Shown: in pieces, positions 47,550-60,132 of the stretch
How positions within the stretch are numbered: the first letter of the stretch is position 1
How the letters are laid out: every line of letters begins with the position of its first letter
Origin: Cryptomeria japonica
Lineage: Eukaryota > Streptophyta > Pinopsida > Cupressales > Cupressaceae
Assembly: GCF_030272615.1 (NCBI RefSeq)
Contig: NC_081405.1
Span: forward strand, 646,974,920 to 647,038,919
Length of the DNA stretch: 64,000 nucleotides
Reading direction: 5' to 3'
The notes under the pieces: model-generated
Database searches by the model: none
The model's input: the letters and a program-made list of their open reading frames with translations, nothing else
Told to the model about the DNA's origin: nothing
Translations under genes and position numbers: made by a program

Positions 47550-50409
47550 TAGTACTTAAAATCTATATCCCCACTATCTTTTACTATCTCTAATATCCTT
47601 TCATGATCTTCGATAGGGAACCTCCACTTTTGGGGACCACGACCTCTTTTTTGTAAAGTTTCAAAATGCAATCTTGTTGCTATAACTAAATGACTATAAT
47701 GCAAAAAAAATTGGCCAGACATGTATTCAGTAAATGTAACACCATTGTTATCTATCTTCGTTTGTTGATAATAAGTACCTTCAACAATGACTGGTCTAGT
47801 GGGATATTGTTGCCCATCAACATCTTCAACTAATTCTCACAATTTACATTTTGTTTTTGTGCATTGTAGTAGGTAATAGTCAACACCTTCTACACTGTTA
47901 GGATCTGCAAGCACAACAAAAATATCACCTGTACACGACAAATTACAAACAATTAAATTATAGTGTATGGTTGAATGTAAAAATAATTCAAATTTAATTA
48001 AAATTTAAATAAAGTACATGAAAATGCGTAAGGATATTTAAATAAAATACAAGTGTACCTGACACAACTAAATCAGAAACACATTCATAATCAGCTGAAT
48101 ATATAGGATCATGAATATCTACAATGTCACTTTGTTCAAAAGGAGGCATTGTGACAAATTGTTTCATCTCCCATTGTGAAACAAATCCATCTCTAATGTT
48201 CTGACATTGGTGAATATTTGTGTTGTTTTCAATGTAATCAACACAAAAACATGATTTTTCTCCAACTTGAATCACAAGAGGTTTTCTATGTCCTATAGTC
48301 ATCACTTGCTGCAAACTTCTAATGCCATTAATTGGTTGGCAATTATAAGGATTAGATCGATTAATGTCTTTAACTTCCCAAAAATAGCATTTGTTGTATG
48401 TCGTGTCATGTGCCCCAAAATGATTTTTGCACCATTCTACTATCTCACTTGATTTTCTTATGCCGCTACCTCCAAGTTCATATTGGCAAAGTGCATGCTT
48501 CACACAGGCTCTTGCTCCATCATGCTCTCATTTTCCATGTCCACTCTCAAAAAAGTTTCACAAAAACTTTAGACCATGTTTAGCATGTTGTTGTGACAAC
48601 CAATTGAATGCTTTTGCAGATTTAAATTGTTCTATGAAGTTACAATCAAATCTATTATATTAGTTTACAATAGTTAATTATACTAGATAATTAAAAGACT
48701 ACAAGAAATTTAATCAATTTTTTCGCTTACTAGCACATCCATCAGACCAAATCCAATGTTGTGAAGCATTTATTTGATGATGTATTCAATATTTTTAAAA
48801 CGATTCTCAAAACAATATGCTACATAACTATTGTCATGACAAGTATCATCACTGATATAAAAAAATGAACTTCTTTAATGATAATGTGTTCATCTTCATC
48901 AGATTCTACACTGTCCACATGAAACTCTGCATGTCTAAACTTGTACAAAAATGGCAACCTGCTCAGAATGATAGTATTGACTTTGAATCTCTGTGTGAGG
49001 ATTGAATGCATAGTTCTCAGAGAAGTCTACTATTGAAAGAATACAACCCGGAGGAAAGCAATTTTTTGAGATACGAAACTGTTTTGCTTGCCATTTCGCA
49101 CCATGACAATGTAGGATATGTGGATATATCATATTGTGAAATCTACACATAAACTCTTTGTAAGGAACTCTCTTTTAACATAATTTTTTTCGATTTAGCT
49201 TCTGACTTTGTCTAATATTTTTCATATTCAAATCTCTTCGATAGAACTTGCATTGAAAGATCAATGTTCTCAATTTGTACAAATTTATTCAAATCTCCAT
49301 AGTCAACACATGTATTTTTTATACATTGTACATTGTACTCATCTAGACCTTCTAATATGTCACATAAAATAGACTTCACAAACTATGTTGCACTTGTAGG
49401 GATGACTACATTTGGATTAGTTTTTTCCATTGCCTTTTTATATGACTGGAGGTTCAGCTGAAATTCAACATGATTTTGACAACATGTTTCACGTACCTTA
49501 TTGATACACACAAAACATGGCCATAATCCCTGAAACATTCTTTGACATATCTTGACATCTGGAAATTCTTCTTTGAATGCTTCAAATAGTTCGCTTTGTG
49601 TTGTGTTTATAAACTATTTTGGATGTGCAATTTTGTACCATCTTCATCTTTAATTTTATAGTGTCTCTTCTATTGGAAGAAACACGAGAGTGATGGGTCT
49701 AGTATTCAATAACAAGTCTTTTTACATCTTCAACAATTCTATCTTTTTGAGGAACCTTGCAAGTATTGACCCAATTCTTTTCAATATTCTCATCCAACTT
49801 GTTTCTTTTCCTAATATATCTTTGCACAGTTCTACTAGAGACATCCAATAACTGGGCAATTGTTTGAGTTTGTCTTCTCTATGATAATTTCTTACTAGAA
49901 ATTGTAGTCATTAATGCTCTCTGTGCAACACTTAAATGAACAGTTAGACTTGTGCTCTCGATACATTTCAGAGCTTCTTGCAAATTTTCAACCGCTGTCT
50001 GATTTGCTGATCCCTCTGATGATTTATTGTTGTTATCAACACTCAATAACTCCAAAATGGGGGTCATTTCTTTTCTCCTAGATAACTTTGTAAACAATTG
50101 TGCTCTTCTAATTAGAGATTTATCTTGAAAATATTCATCCCGATGTTTTTTGCTGTGTAGCTTTATTGTTCTTTCTGGCACCATAACCTCAACTGAAATC
50201 TCATTGAAAAGAGAATCTTCATCCATCTCCATCAAATTGGACATACCCAAGAAAAAATTTGTGGATTGTCTAGGACCAATTTCTTTTCTTTCCTGAATCG
50301 GGACCACTTCATCGTCAACGGGAACTTGTTCTTGAGCAGGTATTGTATCCCTTTTTTTTGTCTCTTTTATTCGATCATACTTCCATAATCTAGTCCTTTT
50401 ATTGCCCAT
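47550..50409 (-). pseudogene. DDE-type DNA transposase-like gene relic
   Basis: ATG at 50409 (MGNKRTRLWKYDRIK). A helix-turn-helix-like segment lies near 49850 (TIAQLLDVSSRTVQRYIRKR), then a C-x2-C/H region near 49510 (PCFVCINKVRETCCQNH). SIVDFSENYAF at 49040 supplies a candidate first Asp and IWSDGCAS at 48745 a second. After an intron, QFKSAKAFNWLSQQH and SGHGK-stop-EHDGARACVKHALC (48550-48490) hold the third acidic cluster. A further intron (48058-47929) has clean GT-AG ends and joins S-GDIFVVLADPN. The C-terminus reaches about 47550 (WRFPIEDHERILEIVKD). Stops at about 49650, 49190 and 48545 show decay. Similar proteins exist in plants and animals; I cannot name the superfamily with certainty. 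Confidence 0.65.
47929..48058 (-). other. Intron of the transposase relic
   Basis: Minus strand donor CAG/GTACAC at 48058 and acceptor TACAG at 47929. Removal keeps the frame (SG/DIFVV). Confidence 0.6.
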
Positions 50410-50439
50410 TGGACAAATTTCTATTGAGAAGAAATCCAA

Positions 50440-51054
50440 ATCTGCAGACCCCTAAATACACATGCCCACATGCACATATATGTAAAAATTAAAATTTAAA
50501 CTTAAATTTCTTTTTTTTATATAGTTTATTTTTATTTTTAATATTTACTGAAAGTAAACTTCAATTATAATATTTTTTTATTTATATATGCACTATATAA
50601 ATATTTTTACAACTATTTTATTTTATGCATGTAATACAATTAGAATTAAAAGATTGATGAATATAAAAATATTTATAAATTTCATTTCATAATAATTTAT
50701 ATTATTAATGATTGGATTATATTTAATAATTATTTTTAAATTAGAAAAAAAATTGACAAATATAAATATATACATTTTTTATAAATTTAAAAGAATACAA
50801 AAAATACTTTTTTAAGTTTTAATGTAAGAGTTAAAATTTTAGCATTAAGAGTTTAATATAGTTTAGTTTTATATATGTTGTCATTTCTTTACAACTCGTT
50901 GAATATATAATTTTACAATTTTGTCAATTTATGTTAATATTATTTTTATGTTATATACATTAAATCTAACATAGTATTGACCTAAGGCAATTTAGGTCTA
51001 TTTCTCCCTCTTTACTTCTTTTTATTCGAACATCTATAATGTCATCTACAAGTA

Positions 51055-51056
<2 letters not shown>
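50440..51056. other. AT-rich spacer
   Basis: Upstream of the transposase relic. Very AT-rich; one short palindrome GACCTAAGGCAATTTAGGTC at 50979-50998. No gene. Confidence 0.5.
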
Positions 51057-51058
<2 letters not shown>

Positions 51059-51109
<51 letters not shown>

Positions 51110-51122
51110 ACTCACTCACTCA

Positions 51123-51165
<43 letters not shown>

Positions 51166-51360
51166 TCAATCTCTCTCTCTCCCTCCCAATCTCAATCTCT
51201 ATCTCCACCCCGCACTCACACCCTCCCCCCCTCTCTCTCTTCCATATCCCTCTTACTCTCCCCTTTTAGACATCTTTCCCTCTCTATATATTTATATATC
51301 TCTCTCACCTCTTCTATACACATACACACTCACTCACTCTATCTCTCTTGCTCTTGCCTA
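51059..51360 (+). repeat. (CT)n(CTCA)n(CA)n and polypyrimidine tract
   Basis: CT to 51104, CTCA to 51124, CA to 51161, then CT/CCT-rich sequence to about 51350. Confidence 0.9.
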
Positions 51361-51915
51361 CTATTGGTAGGAACATGATGCATTGTGTCCCTTGTTATAT
51401 TTGTTTTATGTCAAACCTAATTATGTATTGAGAATACAAGGCTAAGCCAATACATCTTTTGTTGAGTATCAATAATTATGGGGTGTTCATTTGCCAAATG
51501 ATCTTACCCTCATCCCTGATGACATCAAAAACTTTACACTATGTAAGATTTACTCCTTAATGAACTCACTCAAAACAATTTAACTTCATTCATAAAAAAT
51601 AGACCATTTGACAAATATATTATTATTTATCTTTAATTTCAAATAAAATTGATATATAATTGAAAATTCTTGATGAATCAAAGACTAATTTTTATTTTAT
51701 TTTTTATTTATAATCAACAAAGAAAAATTAGAAAGAAGATTTACCAAAAGATAACCCATACATTCTATCAAAGATTACATTACAACCATATGAAAGAGTG
51801 AAAACATGATCTGAAACACTCTATGAGGTTGACCAAGATTATTGTTATCCTCAAACATTTTTTATCTTTTTTGTTTTGTCTTTTAAGGAAGATAGAAATC
51901 TCACGTTTGTGGTTG
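51361..51915. other. Unassigned spacer downstream of the GDSL gene
   Basis: AT-rich; no domain recognised. Confidence 0.4.
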
Positions 51916-51919
51916 ACAA

Positions 51920-51925
51920 TTTATT
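51920..51925 (-). terminator. Candidate poly(A) signal of the GDSL gene
   Basis: AATAAA on the minus strand about 65 bp after the stop codon, in the usual position for a plant near-upstream element. Confidence 0.45.
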
Positions 51926-51990
51926 TTACTTTCCATAGCTAACCTTTGCATCGTATCATATGCAATTTCAAGTAGAATTATAATCTAAGT

Positions 51991-53681
51991 TTAAAGAAGT
52001 TGAGGAACATCTCTGGTAAGAAATAGACTAGAAATGTTTTGATATGCCTTCTGAGTAAGGTGGACGGAATCAAAGAATAGATATTTGGAAGCATCGGCAC
52101 ATGTACAGGGAGTAAATTTTTTGCACAGCAATACAGCTTCAAAGGTACCCGTCCCACAGCAAGCCTCTGCAATCACCTCCAAATCTGGCATGCAATATAG
52201 CATTGCAAGATTAGACATAATTTACCCATATATTAATATAGAACAGAGTAAAAAATTTGTATTACTATCAATCAAGAGAACGTAAAATACCATATTTGCT
52301 AGGGTTTGCAATGAACTTGGAAATCAGATTGTGGTAATCGAGGTAAGCAATCTTAAGGCTAGGAAAAGCAGGTTTGAGTCCATGAATCATAGCTTTCAAT
52401 CCTGAATTGAATCCATCTGCAGCCTTGTTTATCTTCTTATTACATGCTCCCTTGATCAAAAGGCTTCCTAGTAGTCTCTCTATTGGTAGACATCCCAATG
52501 GTGGAACATTAATCACAGCAAGTCTAGTGGCACCCAGATTGTATAACTCCTGCAAAATTCAGACCCACAAATCAGAATTCACTGTAGGTATGATTGGAAA
52601 CTACTAAATTCAAAGAGCATAGACAAGTTATAAGTATACCTTGATATATAGTGTGTATATATTCAAGAGGAAATCTGTATACTCTTGAACAGTGAATCGG
52701 AGTCGACGAGTTCGGAGTGAAAAGTAATTGACAACGAAGTCATTGGTGCCTATCGAAATGAAAAATATTGCCTTATTTATTATGGTGGTGGCCTCTTCTT
52801 CTCCCACCAATCCTGCTATTTTCTTTCTATATTCTTTAAAATACTCAATTTGTTTCCAAACTGGTATCACATTCTGCATCCATATATACAAATCAAGCTT
52901 ATAAGGAAAAAGCTGACAAGATGCATACATTAGTTGCATGTATCCATTGTCCTACAAATGTATTAAGGTCCTCTGAAAAAGTTCACAAGATGATATGTAA
53001 TGTCTGCCTACCGATATTTGGGCAGTGAGATTGTCTAAGCCTGTACCAGATGATGAAAAACAGACACCAGTTAGCAAGTCTTTGGCTTTGAGCTTAGGGT
53101 CCAAATATGGGGGCAGCAGTTCCTTGATTCCAAGTCCTTCAGCTGTAATGTAATGAAATGTTAGTATCATAAAAAAATTTGAAAATGGGTAAATCAAATC
53201 AAATAAATAACAATCATGAAGTGTGATTCAAAATGTTGATGTAAAAATTTTCATACAATTGAATTCAGTAATTGCAAGTTATGAACGTATCATTAAACAA
53301 CAATCATTTTAAACTCTTGCCAAACCAAAATGGTTATCAGAGGATATTCACATTTATATCTAGAGTTTTCAAATTCATTGGCAAGCTTTAAGGAAAACAT
53401 GCATATGAGTTACCAAAGTAGTCGGACATGAGCTTTCCATTGGATATCCTTCCTGTGGGAATGCAATCTTTGAAATCTTTTCCATATGGAGGATAATCAC
53501 CAGTAACATTTGTATCAATATAATCATTATTCCCTGTATCTCCATAGGAGTCCCCAAACAGAAAAATTGCAGGCACTTTCTGTACTCTTTCAGACAAAAT
53601 GTAATCACATTTCTGAACTATTATGATGAACAAACTATAAAGCACAGAGTGCAAAATGAGAGATTCTGCCCTTGATTTCAT
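51991..53681 (-). CDS. GDSL esterase/lipase, five exons, 361 aa
   Basis: Exons (minus): 53681-53414, 53142-53012, 52873-52640, 52549-52291 and 52184-51991. All introns are GT-AG and the sum is 1086 nt with no internal stop. ATG 53681 gives a hydrophobic N-terminal segment (residues 8-22), a likely signal peptide, so a secreted or wall esterase is expected. Block I is FLFGDSYGDTGNN, nucleophile Ser45; block II is GVCFSSSGTG, Gly115; block III is GTND, Asn177; block V is DSVH, Asp336 and His339: the full SGNH set. CCGTG near 308 and the Cys-rich C-terminus are typical of plant GDSLs, as is the length (350-370 aa). Substrate (wax/cutin ester, acyl or acetyl ester) cannot be told. It is the only intact host gene seen here, flanked by repeats. 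Confidence 0.95.
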
Positions 53682-53930
53682 TACTGCTTTATGTGCAATC
53701 TTTGAATTGCAGTACAAAATTTATCTCAATCCTTTTAAAAGTGAAGTACCAACAATGGAAGGCATGAAGATAAGCTTCCTTTCGTATTGTTGGGCATTCA
53801 TATCGTGTGGGTGACAGATTTAAGTGAGCATGGAAGATAAGATGGACATGGATACTCAACGTGGATGATGATTATGTTTGAAGGATAATGACTTTGACTG
53901 ATATAAATAGATAGATATTAATGATAGAAG
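53682..53930 (-). promoter_or_regulatory. 5' region of the GDSL gene with two short upstream ORFs
   Basis: Minus-strand ATGs at 53801 and 53797 open short frames that stop before the main ATG at 53681 (22 codons for MNAQQYERK). An AT-rich TATTTATA-like stretch lies near 53905. Whether the uORFs are transcribed depends on the unknown start site. Confidence 0.3.
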
Positions 53931-54785
53931 AACCTATGAAATATTGTTGTAGTAGTTTTTAGATTAGATAGATATGATATTAAAGAATACGGTTTGGGTT
54001 TTATTAAAGTTTGTCTATTTTTAAGTCCTTCACCTATCTTCTCATTCTTCAAATGTAAAAATTTTAACAATATCAAAGATCAAATTATTTTTCAATAAAT
54101 AAGTTTTTAGGATATTCATTATGAGTACTATTTTAAGGAATTAATTATAAATTGTATAAAATTAGGTTAATAAATGTAATTATAATAGTAGTAAGTGTTA
54201 TGTAGTATAAGTTTGTCTTTATGAAATTGTAATATTAGTATTTGTTGGTAAGATAATAGATAAGTTATGATATATTATTTTCAAGACGCAGTGAATAATA
54301 GTTTGAGACCAACAAATTCTTCTTTGTTTCATAATGATATTGGGTTAGTGAACATTATAGTTTTTAGTTTATATTGACTTCAATATTAATTTGTATGTTC
54401 TTTAGAACAAATGTTTGTTAAATATTGACAAGTACATGATCTCTCAGTAAAGAGACTTCCTAGATTTATTGGCTGATTTGGATGTAGATATTAAGAACTT
54501 GAAGTTTAATTCAAGTTAATTTTATTTTTTATAATAAATATTTGTTAAATATTGAATATTAAAATTATAATTGATATAATTCAAGAAATAAATATTGATT
54601 GTTGTAATTAGTTTGCAATATGATCTAACTATAATTGATAATAAGAGTTAAAATTGGAAGGTTAATAATTTGCTAATGAATTTTATAAATATTTGATGTG
54701 ATATTTAGAGCACTATATTCATTTTAAATTGTAAATGTAAAATAATTGTTAAATTATAAATAAATTTCTAATTTTAAAAAACTAA
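53930..54785. other. AT-rich spacer
   Basis: No domain or structured repeat recognised upstream of the GDSL gene. Confidence 0.4.
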
Positions 54786-54789
54786 AAAA

Positions 54790-54910
<121 letters not shown>

Positions 54911-55139
54911 TAAATGTTTTTTGAATAGTTAATTAGTAAAAAAATTATTTGACAAATTTAAATTATATTTTTTATGTTATTATTTATTTTTAAATTTAAA
55001 TAATTTAAATAACTAAAAATTATATTCATAAAATTAAAATACTAATTGAACCATATTTTTTAATACAATAGAATATTTAATAATTATACGAGTAAAAAGT
55101 ATTGACCTTTTGGTAAAATATTAGGAATTTTTTCCTATA

Positions 55140-55770
55140 GTGCCAACATCCAAGATTCATATCTTACAAAGTTACTTTCTACCACAACAACACTTGAGGG
55201 CCCCTAAGATATTATAACTTGATTTACCCAAAATGTAAAGTGGAGCATTTGCATTGCACCTAAGTGTACATCCCTACCCTAATTTTTCCTCCATTCATTG
55301 GGAGGAGTGAGTGAAGGTGAAGGTGAAAATGATTATGTCCATTGGATTAGGGGTGGGTGAAGTTGAATCTTGATGGATCTACCTAAGAAAATCTAGAACC
55401 TTTGGGTGTAGGGTGTGTTTTGGGAGATGAGAATGGGAATGTTTTAGTTATAAAATCTAAGTGACTGAAGCCTAGGGGAAATAATGAGGCTAAATTCCAA
55501 GCAGCGTGGATGGTCTGACTCTATGTCAAAACTTAAGCTACAAAAGAATTCATTTGGAGGGTGACTCACAAATCACTATTAATGCAATTCAATGTCATAA
55601 TACACCAAATTAGGGGGTACACAAATTATTGGATCCAATCTAGAATAATTTATTGATTTCTTCTAATCTCTCATTTAATCCTTTATTCAACTTCTAGCTT
55701 GATGCCTATCTAAAAGGAATTGCATTCACCACTACCTAGAATCACCCTCTAGATGGATTTTGTTACATTG
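55140..55770 (+). pseudogene. LINE RNase H relic, second copy
   Basis: 55140-55330 matches 2030-2180 in inverse orientation. The plus frame then gives LNLDGST, GVGCVLGDENGNVLV and NNEAKFQAAW, the RNase H start and the first conserved helix (N-x-x-A-E-x), followed by EGDSQITINAIQC-like residues in another frame. Stops and frameshifts abound. Same dispersed family as 1861-2180. Confidence 0.65.
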
Positions 55771-55823
55771 AGTTTGTTTTCTAGCACGTACAATAAGGTT
55801 GTGTTTAACTCATCCTTATTGTA

Positions 55824-57017
55824 TGTAGTGATCCCCATCTTAGCTCCCATTTTGTGTGTGAAAACTGGAATAAGTATTTGTAAGCTGTAAGACACAACAC
55901 TTCAATTAAGTCATTGCATGTATGGTTAGATAGATATAAGCATGAATAATAAAACCATCACAAATCAACCAATTGCCTTCTAAAAGATGCAAGTATAGAC
56001 TTGCTCTTAGATTTGTATAAGCAATATCAGTGACTAGACTACACCAAGACGAAGGATTTAATCTATATGAGCATGATATTAAGCTAAATGGATGCAAGAT
56101 TATGCTAGATGGATGAATAGTAAGCTATATGAATTCAAGAAATCAAAATTGAACTAAATATGCAAAAATAAAAACTAAGATGCAATAATCTACAAAAGTA
56201 AGCACAATATCTACAATGACTCCAGAGCAAAAACTACATAATAACAATAAATCTCCAGGGTGTTTTGAATGAGAGATGAAGGCTGAATTTATAGAGAATC
56301 ACAAGAGAGACCAAGAAAAAGCACAATTTAGGATAATTGAAATAATTGAGAGATCAGATTCAGTTAACCTTGAGATAGATTCCAATTATAGTTTGATTGA
56401 AACACATTCAAATTATAAGTTTGAGTTTGCATTGGAGATAAAATTCAATTAATTCCATGCACTTGAGATGAAAATAGGTAATTCTATGCAATTCTTTGAT
56501 TTATTTAAGAAAAGAGTCTTTTCAATGCAACTGAACTTCTTTTCTCAAAAGATTTAAGTTCCAATTTTAGAGAATGATTAAATTCATTTAATTGCTTTTC
56601 TGATTTCAAGTTCTCAATTTAGAAGAAGAAATAATATCTCAAGTTTGATTTCTCTCTCAATTCAATTCTTTTATTTTATTTTCAATTTAACTCTTGCTTT
56701 GCATATTGATTCCTCTTTTATGATAAATTAATTCCCTTTTTATGATTAAATGGTAAATTTATTAATTAATTAAATATGCTAAGATATTTAATAAATTAAA
56801 TAGGATAATTGATCAAAATTATTTTCTTGGAATGAATGAATTAATTAAATAAATATTTAATTAATATAGAATAATTCACTTGCCATGTGACATTTAATGA
56901 TTGAAGAATTAATTAATTGTGTGCTCAAAGTTGATTTAATTGCCTTTGGTTAGGACCTTGGTGATGTTGTCGAGATTAGGGGCACATGGTTTAGGTGACC
57001 ATTTTTAGGGTATTACA
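55824..57017 (-). mobile_element. Probable solo LTR, 1.2 kb
   Basis: On the minus strand it runs TGTAATACCCTAAAAATGG...GGGGATCACTACA, with the TGTA/TACA ends typical of Ty3 LTRs and a TATAAATTC box near 56295 at the expected internal position. No primer site or polypurine tract adjoins either end and no target duplication was found, so the boundaries are provisional. Confidence 0.45.
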
Positions 57018-57165
57018 CCCATCATCCATAGAATTTGTCCCTCTGATTTCTCACAATGCAGACAACACCAACAACCCGAAGGTTGCCATGTGCTAGTCCA
57101 TCAAAATTCACCTTGATCCACCCAACATCTGTTGGTTTCTACTTTTTACATCTCTTCCCATGGAT
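57017..57165 (-). pseudogene. LINE RNase H fragment, third copy
   Basis: Minus frame GWIKVNFDGLAHGNLRVVGV then CIVRNQRDKFYG matches the W-x-K-x-N-x-DG-x-x-x-GN start of the plant LINE RNase H domain. Diverged from the other two copies. Only about 35 residues remain. Confidence 0.65.
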
Positions 57166-58045
57166 GTGGACAAATTATCCTCTGTATCCCCATGAACAAG
57201 GGAACATCTAATCATTTACACATGGGCTTATCGATATATAAAGTGGAAAATTGAACCCTACTGATTCCCCACCTAGGAGAGAGAAAGGAAATCACTAGGA
57301 TGATTTTCAATTGGGGGATACTTTACATTCAAAAGAGGGGTTGAATCCATTAGATCCAAATCCAAGAGAAGCAAGGATGTAAATTACGAGTGGATTGCAA
57401 AGGTTGAAGTGTGATTTTCCCTCTTTTGTAATATATATGTTGACTTGTTGACTATGTGGAACAAAGAGAGAGATTGAGTGAAATGAGGAGCTACCGGTTC
57501 GGTATCGTGTTGTAACTTCAGATCTAAGCTAATTAGACTGATACGGATCTTCCCTTCAAATTTAGAGAAAATTTGTCGGGACCGTGGCGATAGTGTATAC
57601 ATGGTCCTCCATAAAATCTGCAAAATGAAAAAGGGTTCTTTCATCTTTACAAATGGAGCCTAAACCTGCAATTACAGTTGCGCACCTACAACCTACACAC
57701 ATAAAAGAGAGGGAGAAGGGTTGTGTATAGGGTTTTCCTTAGTCAAAATTCGGTTGAGGAATCAACCTTGAAAGAAAGTAATTGCAAATGCTTGAATGTA
57801 AACAATGGAAATATATACCTTGTAGATCTGCAACTTGTTGATGATGATTTCTTTGCTTCTTGAATTTAATCATAAGTGTTGCATGAAATGGAATGTAACA
57901 TGGAAAAACCCTATCACACACACATGCTTTCAAATGGATGTTGTAATATTACTCCCATTGATGAATGAGGAAGACTTGAATGCTTGATCATGTATATTTT
58001 TGCGTATACTTGCTTATGATCCCTTCACCTGAATTTCGCCTCCCC
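57166..58045. other. Unassigned; possibly retroelement leader debris
   Basis: No domain recognised. Mixed composition, with short frames only. Confidence 0.35.
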
Positions 58046-58380
58046 TACAAATGAGAAAACCAACTCCCTTTTATACATGCCTTGGAAGATTAATTCATCT
58101 CACCAAAGGTCGACATCAGGGAGATTTGGGATCCCTAAGTGCAGATAGGGCCGTGGGGACCTATCTTGGGGCCACCCTAAGAGGGTGGGATAGGGGCATC
58201 ACGCCCCTGTCTTGCCCTATCTTAGGGCCCGGACAGGGTCCTGAGGCTATCTCAGGGCTCAAACAGGAAGGGGTCGATGGGGTGAACATGCATAAAGAGG
58301 TCCTAGTCAGAAAGGAGGATGTCGTCGCCAAAGTGAGGACTTCGAATGTGGTTAAAATCGCAAGAGGCATAATTTTATGA
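58046..58380. other. GC-rich island, no supported gene
   Basis: 58110-58280 is GC-rich with inverted pieces (ATCTTGGGGCCACCC, CCCTATCTTAGGGCCC). A 109-codon plus frame crosses it but has no motif or homologous copy here. It may be another variable GC cassette of a retroelement leader. Confidence 0.35.
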
Positions 58381-58880
58381 CACTACACAATGATTAATCA
58401 AGGTTTGACTCACCCAAGTCTCCATTAGGATTCACTTATTATAACATGTATATGACATGTGGTAATTGGAGGTATGACCATATCTTCTATTAAATCCTAA
58501 TTTTAAATTTGGCCTACATCCTGGGTGTATAGAATACTAAAGAAATTGCTATTTTACAGTCCTTCTCAAGTACCTCATGGTACTCCATCAAATCCATGCC
58601 ATCCAATTTCCCTAAACTCAATCTCCACCATCCACTCTCCCATAATCTTGGAGCTTCCCATTTCAACCAATCCACCTCATCCACTTTTCCATCTCTCCTT
58701 CCTTCAAGGGTCTCAAGAATCTTGGACCCTTGATTTCCCTTTTCAATCCTAGCTTTCCATTGCTCTCCCTCTCCAAAAATATATGAATTGGAGACCCTCC
58801 TTAGCCATTGTGGAAGGACTTTGAATGCAACATTATGTTTTCACATTGAGCACTTATATCTAATTTTATAAAAATAATTA
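58381..58880. other. Unassigned, pyrimidine-rich on plus strand
   Basis: No domain recognised. Confidence 0.35.
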
Positions 58881-58899
58881 TTAATTTAGGTAAATCCAC

Positions 58900-59650
58900 T
58901 TGAATTAATGCAAAAAGGAGGTTCAATATGGTATCATTGTGCGCCTATGTTATTTTTAAATATCTTTTAGGCCTTATCTTGAGTATTTTTTTATTGTGAT
59001 TTAGTAATTTATCTTATTTTAGGTCACTCATCTATAATCACTTTCACTTGCACACAAGTACAGTATTACCTTTCAACCCTTCCAAACTTGAACATTCCAA
59101 ACAATTGAAATCAACCATCTCATCCCAACCTTTAAAAGAATCAACAATTCCACATTAGCACTTAAACAAATTCAAAACCTACGCATCCTCTAAAAATATT
59201 AACCTTACATCACATCCAAAATAAACCTACAAAAATCTGTAATAATTACCTAAATATGTCTAAACCAACCAAAATCTACTCAAACATCAAAACACCCAAA
59301 TCTCAAAATACAACTCTCTATTGTTAAACCTGAAACAAATTTAGAGCTTCATCCCATCACCCCCAATATTGAAACTAAAATCCTATGAATAAAATAAATC
59401 CAAATCCTTGGAACACCATAAAATAAACCCAAAAATGCACCTCTCAAAAAGCATCAACTATGCTAAATCCAAATTGGAAACTTGTCATCTCATACAATAA
59501 ATAAAAAATATACAACCTCAACCTTAGCATCTAAATCAAGCAAACCTCCAACAAATCAACTACAAAGAAAACTAAAATCCGCCCTTGCATTTCCCCCATG
59601 TCAAGTTCAGAAGCCAAGAAACAAATGGATCAACCAACTTATACTCTTGG
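58900..59650 (+). other. G-depleted tract
   Basis: From about 59050 to 59600 the plus strand is almost only A, C and T, rich in CCAAAATC, ATCCAAAT and ACCTAC-like words. No coding signal; the one open frame (59482-59670) has no motif. Confidence 0.6.
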
Positions 59651-59756
59651 CATGCCATGATAACAATTAAATTAACTACTTATTACTAATTTATTCTCAC
59701 TTTAATTATTTATTTATATCTTCTTATTGTAGTATATCTAGTTCCCTTTTTCGTCT

Positions 59757-59790
59757 AATATGTATGTATATATGTGTGTGTGTATGTATC

Positions 59791-59821
<31 letters not shown>

Positions 59822-60009
59822 ATGTATATGTATATATGTATATGTATATATGCATATATGTATCTGTATCTGTATACACACACACATATATATGTATATA
59901 CACACACATATATATATATTTATATACACACATATATATATTTATATATACACACACATATATATATATACATATATACATATATATATATACATGTATA
60001 GACATATGA

Positions 60010-60043
<34 letters not shown>

Positions 60044-60132
60044 GTATATATGTATAGATACATATATATGTATATATACATATACATACATATATATGTA
60101 TACACACACACACACACACACACACATATATG
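59757..60132. repeat. TATG/TA/CA microsatellite
   Basis: Mixed TATATG, TACACACA and TA arrays. All frames through it are artefacts. Confidence 0.92.

Noticed and set aside
58051-58380. 109-codon frame across the GC island
   Set aside because: No family motif and no supporting start or splice context.
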